Below, piece by piece: positions 16,966 through 23,594 of a stretch of DNA of 64,000 bases. Position 1 is the stretch's first letter. Each line of letters opens with the position of its first letter. Origin of the DNA: Streptomyces phaeolivaceus (GTDB lineage: Bacteria > Actinomycetota > Actinomycetes > Streptomycetales > Streptomycetaceae); NCBI RefSeq assembly GCF_009184865.1, contig NZ_CP045096.1:4216001-4280000 (forward strand), read 5' to 3'. A model generated the notes under the pieces. That model was not told the DNA's origin and searched no databases. It saw nothing but the letters and a program-made list of their open reading frames with translations. The position numbers and the translations under genes were made by a program.

Positions 16966-17244
16966 TCAGGAGTTGTCGTCGCCGGCGACGGCGGTGAACA
17001 CGGAGTTCTTGTTCACTGTCACCACGTCGGCGTCGCCGACGATGCGGGTCTCACCCGACGACAGCTCCTGGGAGAGCTGGAAGTCCAGATCGATCTGCAC
17101 GCCCTGGGCGATGGCGGCCTCCTTGATCTGGAGGCCGGTGACTCTCGGGCCGGTGATCTCCACAGCCTTGTTGTTGACCGTGATGGTGACCGAGTGTCCC
17201 TTGCCCGGAGTCTGCGCATCGGCCTGCTCTACTGTGCTGCTCAT
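16966..17244 (-). CDS. multiubiquitin-family ubiquitin-like protein, single domain
   Basis: A 92-residue protein. After an 18-residue tail comes one beta-grasp unit (VTITVNNKAVEITGPRVTG, then LQIKEAAIAQGVQ, FQLSQEL, VTVNKNSVFTAV) matching the multiubiquitin domain family, in which several copies are often fused. Here there is one, ending AVAGDDNS without a Gly-Gly. ATG 17244 has an AAGGAGG site ahead of it. It is the first gene of the Ubl, E2-like, JAB-E1 operon. Role inferred: the modifier that is activated by the E1 and possibly trimmed by JAB. Targets are unknown. Confidence 0.8.
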   Translation of the reverse strand: MSSTVEQADAQTPGKGHSVTITVNNKAVEITGPRVTGLQIKEAAIAQGVQIDLDFQLSQELSSGETRIVGDADVVTVNKNSVFTAVAGDDNS

Positions 17245-17276
17245 GCTCCACCCTCCTTGATCATAATTGCAGGAAC

Positions 17277-17332
17277 GACTCTCGATTGCTAGAGTCGAAC
17301 AGTATCAACATAGACGCTCGATTGCGAGATTG
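17277..17332. promoter_or_regulatory. divergent promoter region with two related operator-like palindromes
   Basis: GACTCTCGATTGCTAGAGTC (17277-17296) and GACGCTCGATTGCGAGATTG (17313-17332) share CTCGATTGCnAGA and lie 36 bp apart between the Ubl operon and the XRE gene. A TTGCTA-17-CATAGA promoter reading right can be drawn at 17286-17314, overlapping both. They are probable binding sites of the adjacent XRE protein. Confidence 0.6.
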
Positions 17333-17350
17333 CAATCAGCAGGAGACTCC

Positions 17351-17710
17351 ATGGGTAAAAAGGGATGGTTTGATGCTGAAGGCTTCTACGCGGCCCTGGA
17401 CGCCGCACGGCTCGCGCGAAGCCTCAACTGGAAGCAGGTGGCTGCAGGTTCAGGGGTGAGTGCCTCCACTCTGACCCGGATGGCCCAGGGCAAGCGGCCA
17501 GACGTGGACGGGCTTGCAGCACTGTGCGCGTGGTCCGGTCTCGACGCGGATGACTACGTCCGTTCCGAGAGCGAGGACCGGCCGGCGGCCGAGCCGCTGG
17601 CAATGATCTCCACCTATCTTCGCAGCGACCGCAACCTCTCCCCGGAGTCGGCCGCCGCGCTGGAAGAGGTCATCAAGATCACTTACGAACGGCTGCGTCA
17701 GAAGGACTAA
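17351..17710 (+). CDS. XRE-family helix-turn-helix regulator
   Basis: A 119-residue protein from ATG 17351, with AGGAG five bases upstream. The helix-turn-helix occupies about residues 20-70 (LARSLNWKQVAAGSGVSASTLTRMAQGKRPDVDGLAALCAWSGLD). The C-terminal helix region (LSPESAAALEEVIKITYERLRQ) may mediate dimerisation. It is followed after six bases by an ImmA/IrrE peptidase gene, the common pairing in which the peptidase cleaves the repressor on a stress signal. It is divergent from the Ubl operon across two palindromes, so it probably represses both directions. Confidence 0.85.
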   Translation: MGKKGWFDAEGFYAALDAARLARSLNWKQVAAGSGVSASTLTRMAQGKRPDVDGLAALCAWSGLDADDYVRSESEDRPAAEPLAMISTYLRSDRNLSPESAAALEEVIKITYERLRQKD

Positions 17711-17716
17711 GGCAAC

Positions 17717-18289
17717 ATGGCGTTTCGACGGGGCTTCAAAACCGAAGCCAACTCTCTCGCCCTCGAGGTTCGGTCAGAGCTCCGTCTTGGAGCTCTTGAC
17801 CGGCTCGACCCCTTCGTCCTTGCCGATTTCTTGGAGATACCGGTAGTCCCTCTCTCCGGCATGGCCCCAACATCCCAGGGTGCAGAGCACTTGCTCGACA
17901 GAGATCCCGACGCCTTCTCTGCGGTCACCGTCTTCGCGGGGTCGAAGCGGACCATCGTGCACAACGATGGCCACTCCAACGGCAGAATCAGCAGCAACAT
18001 CACTCACGAGGCCTCACACGGGCTCCTGCACCACCGCCCCACTCCGGCTTTGGACGACCGCGGTTGCCGTCTCTGGGATCAGGACATCGAGGACGAGGCG
18101 CAGTTCCTCGCCGGGGTCCTCTTGGTCCCGGAAGACGCGGCCCTCGCCATCGCAAGGGGACGGTTCGCAAAGCCCGAGGCCGCGGCACGGTTCGGCGTCA
18201 GCGAGCAGATGATCCAGTACCGGCTGAACGTCACCGGCGCTGTCAGCCGGGTGGACCGGGCCCGCAGAGCCGGCTATCGGTCCCGATGA
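17717..18289 (+). CDS. ImmA/IrrE-family metallopeptidase
   Basis: A 190-residue protein with the zinc motif H97-E98-A-S-H101 (NITHEASHGLLHH), followed by ESxA-like DEAQFLAGVLLVPEDAAL, the standard ImmA/IrrE core. In ICEBs1 and Deinococcus, ImmA and IrrE cleave cognate XRE repressors. Here the preceding XRE gene is the likely substrate. The C-terminal RFGVSEQMIQYRLNVTGA is a family-typical helix-turn-helix-like end. Together the pair would switch on the divergent ubiquitin-like operon in response to DNA damage or infection; this is inferred. Confidence 0.88.
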   Translation: MAFRRGFKTEANSLALEVRSELRLGALDRLDPFVLADFLEIPVVPLSGMAPTSQGAEHLLDRDPDAFSAVTVFAGSKRTIVHNDGHSNGRISSNITHEASHGLLHHRPTPALDDRGCRLWDQDIEDEAQFLAGVLLVPEDAALAIARGRFAKPEAAARFGVSEQMIQYRLNVTGAVSRVDRARRAGYRSR

Positions 18290-18294
18290 GAACG

Positions 18295-18326
18295 AGCTGA
18301 CCAATCGCCGTCACCGTGGGTCAGCT
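18295..18326. terminator. hairpin after the ImmA/IrrE gene
   Basis: AGCTGACC and GGTCAGCT pair across a 16-base loop just after the ImmA/IrrE stop. A modest candidate terminator. Confidence 0.45.
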
Positions 18327-18423
18327 GTAGCGCAACAAGTCCGTAAATCTGTCACACTCTGCGATCTCATCACCACGAGAAGCCCAGCCCGTTGGCTCCT
18401 CGTCCCGCCGGGTCTGCCGTTCC

Positions 18424-18429
18424 TATACT
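18424..18429 (+). promoter_or_regulatory. -10 element of a probably leaderless transcript
   Basis: TATACT ends six bases before the ATG of the DprA-like gene, placing the expected transcription start at or next to the A of ATG. No ribosome-binding site is present, which fits leaderless translation, common in actinomycetes. No good -35 was found. Confidence 0.6.
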
Positions 18430-18435
18430 TGCCGC

Positions 18436-19320
18436 ATGGACCAGGAGCTGGAGCGAGCCGCCCTCGTCGCACTCCTGCGGCGCGGTGATCGCCCGTGGCC
18501 TGAGCTCACTGATCAGGTCGAGACGGTGGGAAGCGCACGCGAGGTCCTGGACAACGCGCTCGACGCCTCGGGGCAAGGCGCACTCTTCGACACCGAGCCC
18601 GCCGTGGACCTGGAGTCCGTCGCCGCCGAGATCGCCGCCTGGGAACGCGAGGGCATGCGACTGGTGACCATCCTGGACGAGGACTACCCGCTGTACCTGC
18701 GGCTCGTCCACCAGCGTCCGCCGTTCCTTTTCCTGCGTGGAGCCGCGGTCGAGGACGATCTGCGGGTCGCGGTCGTCGGTACCCGCAACCCCACCCCGGA
18801 GGGTGTCGCGCACGCGCGCGCGATCGCGGGCGGGCTCGCCGAGCGGGGTGTCACAGTGGTCAGCGGTCTGGCGGCCGGCATCGACACGGCCGCGCACGGT
18901 ACTGCCCTGGCCGTCGGTGGTCGTACGGTCGCCGTCATCGGCACCGGTCTGCGCCGCTCCTATCCCGTCCAGAATGCTCGTCTCCAGGAGGAGATCGCCG
19001 AGCGGGGGTTGCTCGTCTCGCAGTTCTGGCCGGACTCGCCGCCCTCGAAGGCGTCGTTCCCGATGCGCAACGCCGTCATGAGCGGCTACAGCCTGGCCAC
19101 CGTCGTGGTCGAGGCCGCCTATCGCAGCGGGGCTCGTATGCAGGCGCGTCTCGCCCTGGAGCACGGCCGCCGGGTGTTCCTGATGCGTTCCCTCATGACC
19201 CACGAATGGGCTCGGGAGTACGCGGGCCGGCCCAACACCACTGTCATCGACGGTCCGGACGACGTCTTCCGCGAACTCGGCTCCCTGGTCCCCACCACGG
19301 GCGAGCTGACCTGGGCGTAA
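18436..19320 (+). CDS. DprA/Smf-like (SLOG superfamily) protein
   Basis: A 294-residue protein. An N-terminal helical region (about 1-65) precedes the Rossmann-like DprA core: ILDEDYPLYLRLV, PFLFLRGA, VAVVGTRNPTPEG, VVSGLAAGIDTAAHGTAL, VIGTGLRRSYP and RNAVMSGYSLATVVVEA. True DprA loads RecA on incoming single-stranded DNA, but this protein lacks the C-terminal winged helix seen in many DprA proteins and lies outside the usual housekeeping context. It is followed after 13 bases by a phosphoribosyltransferase gene. SLOG-PRTase pairs have been proposed to make or sense nucleotide-type signals in defence; which applies here is unknown. Confidence 0.8.
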   Translation: MDQELERAALVALLRRGDRPWPELTDQVETVGSAREVLDNALDASGQGALFDTEPAVDLESVAAEIAAWEREGMRLVTILDEDYPLYLRLVHQRPPFLFLRGAAVEDDLRVAVVGTRNPTPEGVAHARAIAGGLAERGVTVVSGLAAGIDTAAHGTALAVGGRTVAVIGTGLRRSYPVQNARLQEEIAERGLLVSQFWPDSPPSKASFPMRNAVMSGYSLATVVVEAAYRSGARMQARLALEHGRRVFLMRSLMTHEWAREYAGRPNTTVIDGPDDVFRELGSLVPTTGELTWA

Positions 19321-19333
19321 CCGGCGGGCCCGG

Positions 19334-20089
19334 GTGACAACCGTCGTCGGGCTGTCCGCCCGCTACGCCAACTTCCTCGTCCACCCGTTGCTGCCCGGCC
19401 CGGGCGTCTGCCAGGTCTGCCGCGGCCCGGCGAAGGCCGGCTACCCCACCTGCTGGCAGTGCTACGAGGCCGGCAGGATCCTCGATCCGGGCGTGGCCGA
19501 CGCCGTGGTCCCGGTCAGTCTGGCCCTCAAGGGTGAGCAGTACGCCAACGAACTCTGGCGCTACAAGAACACCGCCGGTCCGCAGCAACAGTATTTCCGC
19601 ATGGGCCTGGCCGCCGTCCTGTGGCGGTTCCTCACCCTGCACGAGGGCTGTGTCGCGGGCCGCTGCGCCGTCCCCGGCTTCGACATCGTCACCACCGTCC
19701 CCAGCACCAGCGGGCGCACGAACCACCCCCTGCGCACGATGGTCGCCGACATGATCGGCCCCACCCGCGAGCGCCACCGCGACATCCTCGCCCCGGCACC
19801 GGACGCGAGCGCGCTCGGCCGTACCGCTTCTCCCACGCGCTACTCGGCCTCAGCTCTATGGGGAGAGAACGTCCTGCTCATCGACGACACGTGGACCACC
19901 GGCCACCACGCGCAGTCCGCCGCCACAGCGTTGAAGGCCGCCGGGGCGGGCAGCGTGGCGGTCGTCGTCCTGGGGCGCCATCTCAACACCTCCTACGGCG
20001 AGACCGCGACGCACGTGCAGCAGGCGCGGCTGCGCCGCTTCTCCTGGGGTGCCTGCGCCCTGAAGCCCTGGGAGCACGCGCAGGCGTGA
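19334..20089 (+). CDS. ComF-like phosphoribosyltransferase
   Basis: A 251-residue protein from GTG 19334. A zinc-ribbon-like N-terminus (CQVCRGPAKAGYPTCWQC) and a core with VVPVSLALKG, DIVTTVPSTSGR and the PRPP-binding loop VLLIDDTWTTGHHAQS identify a type I PRTase of the ComF class. ComF in naturally competent bacteria acts in DNA uptake, alongside DprA. Streptomyces are not known to be naturally competent, so this two-gene unit is likely to serve another role such as defence or DNA repair. It shares the transcript of the DprA-like gene. It ends just before the hypoxia island. Confidence 0.82.
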   Translation: MTTVVGLSARYANFLVHPLLPGPGVCQVCRGPAKAGYPTCWQCYEAGRILDPGVADAVVPVSLALKGEQYANELWRYKNTAGPQQQYFRMGLAAVLWRFLTLHEGCVAGRCAVPGFDIVTTVPSTSGRTNHPLRTMVADMIGPTRERHRDILAPAPDASALGRTASPTRYSASALWGENVLLIDDTWTTGHHAQSAATALKAAGAGSVAVVVLGRHLNTSYGETATHVQQARLRRFSWGACALKPWEHAQA

Positions 20090-20223
20090 CCCCTGCCTCA
20101 TCAACCGGATGTCAGGCCCTCGCGAGCTCCGGCCCTTCGTGGTGTGGCCGGGCCTTCGGGGCCGTAGCCGAGGCGGAGCACCACCCGGTGACCGGACCAG
20201 GGTGGCGTCCGGCGCGCGGGCAC

Positions 20224-20257
20224 GGGCCGTACGGCCCAACCGTGGCCCCGGACGGCC
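20224..20257. promoter_or_regulatory. paired DosR/OsdR-type boxes
   Basis: GGGCCGTACGGCCC (20224-20237, perfect palindrome) and GGCCCCGGACGGCC (20244-20257) lie 20 bp centre to centre. They sit just downstream of the response regulator gene, where no promoter for an island gene is now present, and mark the edge of the island. Confidence 0.6.
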
Positions 20258-20268
20258 CTCGCCGCCGC

Positions 20269-20970
20269 TCACCTTCCGGGGTGATCGCCAGTGTCCGGCT
20301 GCTCCAGCTGGGAGGCGAGGACCGCGGCCTGGACGCGGCGCTGGACGCCGAGCTTGGCCAGCAGGCGGGAGATGTGGTTCTTGACGGTCTTCTCGGAGAG
20401 GTAGAGCTTCTTGCCGATCTCCCGGTTGGTGAGGCCGTCGCCGATCAGGGCGAGGATGTCCCGCTCGCGGGGCGACAGGCTCGCCAGCTCGGGTGACAGG
20501 GCCGGTGTCTCGGCGGGGTCGGCGCGCAGCGAGCGCATCAGGCGGGCCGTGGTCGCGGGGTCCAGCATGGACTGGCCGGAGGCGACGGTGCGGACAGCCG
20601 AGACCAGGTCGGTGCCCCTGATCTGTTTGAGGACGTAGCCGGAGGCTCCGGCCATGATGGCGTCCAGCAGGGCGTCCTCGTCGTCGAACGAGGTCAGCAT
20701 CAGGCAGGCCAGCTCCGGCATCCGGCTGCGCAGCTCGCGGCAGACGGTGATGCCGTCGCCGTCCGGGAGCCGTACGTCGAGCACGGCGACGTCCGGACGC
20801 AGCGCCGGAGCGCGGACGAGGGCGTGCTCGACGGTGTCCGCGTCGCCGATCACGGAGATGTCCGGTTCGGCGTCGAGGAGGTCGGTGATGCCGCGTCGTA
20901 CGACCTCGTGGTCGTCGAGCAGGAAGACCCGGATCGGGTTCTGCTCCGTGAAGGTGCGTGTCTCGGACAT
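20269..20970 (-). CDS. osdR: NarL/DevR-type response regulator (DosR/OsdR-like)
   Basis: A 233-residue two-domain protein from ATG 20970 (RBS GAGGGG). The receiver has D19/D20 and the phospho-acceptor D65 (VAVLDVRLPDGDG). The LuxR helix-turn-helix is LSPRERDILALIGDGLTNREIGKKLYLSEKTVKNHI (in part), ending LAKLGVQRRVQAAV, close to mycobacterial DosR. S. coelicolor OsdR occupies a matching gene neighbourhood. It should activate hypoxia and stress genes after phosphorylation by a sensor kinase, none of which lies in this window. A near-perfect GGGCCG-N2-CGGCCC palindrome 80 bp upstream suggests autoregulation. The name is by resemblance, not proof of orthology. Confidence 0.82.
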   Translation of the reverse strand: MSETRTFTEQNPIRVFLLDDHEVVRRGITDLLDAEPDISVIGDADTVEHALVRAPALRPDVAVLDVRLPDGDGITVCRELRSRMPELACLMLTSFDDEDALLDAIMAGASGYVLKQIRGTDLVSAVRTVASGQSMLDPATTARLMRSLRADPAETPALSPELASLSPRERDILALIGDGLTNREIGKKLYLSEKTVKNHISRLLAKLGVQRRVQAAVLASQLEQPDTGDHPGR

Positions 20971-21047
20971 GACGGCCCCTCGTCCCCGGTGGCGTACGGG
21001 CTGCGGGTCACCCGTGACGACGATCATCGCTCGCCGGGGCCGGATGT

Positions 21048-21069
21048 ACTAGGGCCGACCGGCCCTAGT
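21048..21069. promoter_or_regulatory. DosR/OsdR-type box upstream of the regulator
   Basis: A 22-bp palindrome with a single central mismatch around GGGCCGACCGGCCC (21052-21065). It is the best match in the window and is placed to control the response regulator gene itself. Confidence 0.7.
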
Positions 21070-21220
21070 GGGTTCGGGATGTGCCCCCTGTTGCCCGTGT
21101 GGGCATGGATGTCGGGATGACCGGTGGCGGGAACATGCTCACAGGTGAGGCAGTCGGCGGCGACATACGCCCGCGGGTACGACGTACCGGCTCCCCGTCT
21201 GACCGTGGCGCGCCGGTGGC

Positions 21221-21940
21221 TCACCGAGCATCCGGCTCCGAATCCCTGACCTCCGTGGCCGTGTTTCCCGTCGGAGCCGACGAGCCCTCCGCCCCTTCCC
21301 GGCCCGCCAGCTCGAAGTCCACGTCCACCACCCCCTCGACGGCGCGCACCAGGCGGGCGGCCACGGGGACCAGGGAGGTGTCCCGGACCCGGCCGGCCAG
21401 CTTCACCACACCGTCGTGCACCTGGACGCGGACCGCTGATCCCGGTGGCGGGAAGAGGTAGGCGACGACCTCGCGGCGGACCTCCTCGGCGAGGTCCTCG
21501 TCGTCGCGCAGGAAGACCTTGAGGAGGTCGGACCGGCTGACGATGCCCTCCAGCATGCCCAGTTCGTTGACCACCGGCAGCCGCTTGACCCTGGCCCGTG
21601 CCATGGTCCGCGCGGCTTCGGCGAGCGTCGCGCCGGGGCGGGTGGTGAGCGCCGGGGCGGTCATCAGCTCCTGCGCGCTCACGCCGCCGGCCTTCGCGAG
21701 GTCGGACAGACGGCGCAGCTGGGTGTACCGGTCGGGGTCGCTGTCGCGGAACTCCTCCTTGGGCAGCAGGTCGGCCTCGGAGACCAGGCCCACGACGCGT
21801 CCCTCGCCCTCCAGGACGGGCAGGGCACTGACCTTCCAGTCCTGCATCATCCGCACGATCTCCTTGAAGGTCGCATTGCGGCCGACCGCGGTGACCGTGT
21901 GGGTCATGACGTCGCTGACGATGTGCGGGGTGCCGTGCAT
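21221..21940 (-). CDS. CBS-pair protein with BON domain
   Basis: A 239-residue soluble protein. It has two CBS motifs (about 8-65: MTHTVTAVGRNATFKEIVRMM, LVSEADLL; about 95-150: LMTAPALTTRPGATLAEAA, IVSRSDLLKVFL) and a C-terminal BON domain (about 160-215: VAYLFPPPGSAVRVQVHDG). CBS pairs bind adenosine nucleotides and report energy state, and BON domains bind membranes or phospholipid. CBS-BON proteins are frequent members of actinobacterial hypoxia islands; a second, damaged one lies at 57171. The target is unknown. It is read toward the response regulator gene from a promoter to the right. Confidence 0.88.
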   Translation of the reverse strand: MHGTPHIVSDVMTHTVTAVGRNATFKEIVRMMQDWKVSALPVLEGEGRVVGLVSEADLLPKEEFRDSDPDRYTQLRRLSDLAKAGGVSAQELMTAPALTTRPGATLAEAARTMARARVKRLPVVNELGMLEGIVSRSDLLKVFLRDDEDLAEEVRREVVAYLFPPPGSAVRVQVHDGVVKLAGRVRDTSLVPVAARLVRAVEGVVDVDFELAGREGAEGSSAPTGNTATEVRDSEPDAR

Positions 21941-22021
21941 CGTGGCTCCCTCCTCTTCCTCGGTTCTCGGTCCCGCTCTTTCCCCGGTTCTCGGTCCCTG
22001 GCTCTCGGTGCCTTGCCGGGC

Positions 22022-22486
22022 TCAGGCGTGGGTGCCGGCGCCGTAGGGGGCATACAGGTCCAGGAGCCGGGTCCGGGCGGAGCGCAGGCGGTGGGCGAGC
22101 ACGTCGCCGACCCACTGGGCGACGGCGCTGCCCATCGCCTGGTCCTCCTGGCACATCAGCCGGACGGCCGTGGCGTCGAACTCGTACGCCCGCACCGGGG
22201 TCGTCGCCTCGGCACCCATGTGCCAGACATGCGGCCCGAACAGCCAGGACCAGCCGACGAGTTCGTTGTGGTGGAGGGTCTCGATGACGGCCGCGCGGCG
22301 GCCCGGCACATGCATGTCGAGTTCGACGGTGCCGGTCCGGATGATCCAGAACCGGTCGGCCTTGCCGCCCTCCTCGAACAGCCGCGTCCCCTGGAGGACG
22401 GACACCTCGCGGGCGACGCGCATGAGCCGCTGCCGGTGCTCTGCCGGCAGAGCACGGAGCATGCTGGGGGTGGGAGTGGTGATCAC
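22022..22486 (-). CDS. cyclic-nucleotide-binding-fold protein without DNA-binding domain
   Basis: A 154-residue protein from GTG 22486, chosen for the GGGAGG site seven bases upstream. It contains a Crp/Fnr-type sensor fold: LFEEGGKADRFWIIRTGTVELDMHVPGRRAAVIETL, then GWSWLFGPHVWHMGAEA. No helix-turn-helix follows, so it is not a classical transcription factor. A paralogue of the same size is embedded in the hydrogenase operon at 44626. These may be ligand- or redox-sensing partners for enzymes. Paired OsdR-type boxes lie 72-106 bp upstream. Confidence 0.85.
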   Translation of the reverse strand: MITTPTPSMLRALPAEHRQRLMRVAREVSVLQGTRLFEEGGKADRFWIIRTGTVELDMHVPGRRAAVIETLHHNELVGWSWLFGPHVWHMGAEATTPVRAYEFDATAVRLMCQEDQAMGSAVAQWVGDVLAHRLRSARTRLLDLYAPYGAGTHA

Positions 22487-22557
22487 GGCGGGCCTCCCTG
22501 CGGGGCGTGGGGCTACTGCCATGTCCAGCGTGTGCCCGATACCCGGCGGCAGGCCAT

Positions 22558-22592
22558 GGGCCACCTGGTCCTCCGGCCGGGCCGCTCGGCTC
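22558..22592. promoter_or_regulatory. paired DosR/OsdR-type boxes
   Basis: GGGCCACCTGGTCC (22558-22571) and GGGCCGCTCGGCTC (22579-22592), centres 21 bp apart, lie between the divergent sensor-fold gene and the small membrane protein gene and could serve both. Confidence 0.55.
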
Positions 22593-22685
22593 CTACGAGG
22601 AGACCTCCCGGCACCCTGCGCCCACTCCTGACCGGCTGTTCCCTGGAGGTGTGAGACGACCCGCCCGCCGGAGGGGGTGAGCCTT

Positions 22686-22895
22686 GTGGGTACCTCACTG
22701 ACGCCCGACTTCTGGAGGCTGTTCGCGGTCCTTCTGGTGATCTCCGCGGTGGCCACCTTCGTGGTGAGCGCCGTGCTGGACACGCTCGTCGTACGGCTGC
22801 GGCAGCGCCGTCTGGAGCGCCGTGAGTCGATCGGTGGTCGGGACGGGACGTCCGAGCGGTCCGGCAACCGTCGGAGCAGTCTTGTCCGCCGCTGA
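22686..22895 (+). CDS. small single-span membrane protein
   Basis: A 69-residue protein with one membrane segment (FWRLFAVLLVISAVATFVVSAVLDTLVV) followed by a basic cytoplasmic tail (RLRQRRLERRESIGG). GTG 22686 is chosen because GGAGGGG lies about ten bases upstream; GTG 22677 is in frame but too close to that site. Function unknown. Its position beside OsdR-type boxes suggests hypoxic induction. Confidence 0.6.
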   Translation: MGTSLTPDFWRLFAVLLVISAVATFVVSAVLDTLVVRLRQRRLERRESIGGRDGTSERSGNRRSSLVRR

Positions 22896-23022
22896 GCCAC
22901 GGACGCCACACCACCTGCCGACGAGTCCTGCGAGGCGACCCCGGACCCGTCGGCACGGGGCCGCCTCACCGCAGGAGGGGGTGAAACAGACTCACGTCAG
23001 TCACCCCACTGCACGTGGTGTC

Positions 23023-23313
23023 CTACAGCCGTACCGAGATGTTCCCCACCGTGGCCGTTATGGTCAGTTCGCCGCCGATCGCGTGCAGATAGGCGGCCAT
23101 GGTCGAGGTGTCCAGGCGGGCGAGACCCCTCTCGATCTGGCTGACCCGCCCCTGGGTGACCCCCATAGCCTTGGCGACCTGAACCTGCGTGAAGCCCTGG
23201 GCCTTGCGGAGGGCGGCCAGTTCGTGTCCGCGTTCGGCATCGGCCATCTCCGCCTTGATGGCGTCGATGCGCTCACGCTTCTCGGGAGTGATGTCGGCCG
23301 TCAGGTCGGCCAT
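23023..23313 (-). CDS. XRE-family antitoxin-like regulator
   Basis: A 96-residue protein from ATG 23313. After a helical lead (ITPEKRERIDAIKAEM) comes the helix-turn-helix LRKAQGFTQVQVAKAMGVTQGRVSQIERG and then a short dimerisation strand (GGELTITATVG). This is the layout of HigA-type antitoxins encoded downstream of HigB/Gp49-like toxins. The region upstream holds only the damaged tail of such a toxin, so this appears to be an orphan antitoxin. Confidence 0.82.
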   Translation of the reverse strand: MADLTADITPEKRERIDAIKAEMADAERGHELAALRKAQGFTQVQVAKAMGVTQGRVSQIERGLARLDTSTMAAYLHAIGGELTITATVGNISVRL

Positions 23314-23332
23314 GGTGCCGAGTCTCACTTGC

Positions 23333-23403
23333 CCTGCCCTTCCTTCCGTTCCTGTTCCAGCGCTTCAAGACAGGCGGTGTACTTGTCGTCCGCCTCCTGA
23401 CAC
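23333..23403 (-). pseudogene. C-terminal remnant of a HigB/Gp49-like toxin
   Basis: Read leftward, VCQEADDKYTACLEALEQER resembles the conserved C-terminus of Gp49/HigB-type toxins (A-x-x-Y-x-x-L-x-x-L), placed directly before the antitoxin as in intact pairs. The catalytic body is missing; upstream sequence changes abruptly near an OsdR-type box, and the frame misses the expected stop by one base. Confidence 0.45.
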
Positions 23404-23420
23404 ACGAGCGCGCCGCCACT

Positions 23421-23434
23421 GGGCCGGTCGGCCC
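23421..23434. promoter_or_regulatory. DosR/OsdR-type box upstream of the arginine pathway
   Basis: GGGCCGGTCGGCCC, a perfect palindrome except the two central bases, 160 bp upstream of the antiporter gene. A weaker partner (GGGACCCCC-GTGGGCCC) follows at 23453-23469. Confidence 0.6.
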
Positions 23435-23594
23435 GCCGATCCCAGGACTAACGGGACCCCCGTGGGCCCTGTGGCCACTGCCCCCGACCGGTGTCGCGCA
23501 GCAGGATCGTCCGCAGATCGACGCCCCAGGCGGCCCACCCCGGGCGGCCGGCATCAGGCGACCCACCCACGCGACCCGCGCAAGGAGCACAGCC

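Noticed and set aside
18436..20089. Housekeeping competence pair
   Set aside because: Context, leaderless transcript and lack of competence genes argue against it, though it cannot be excluded from sequence alone.
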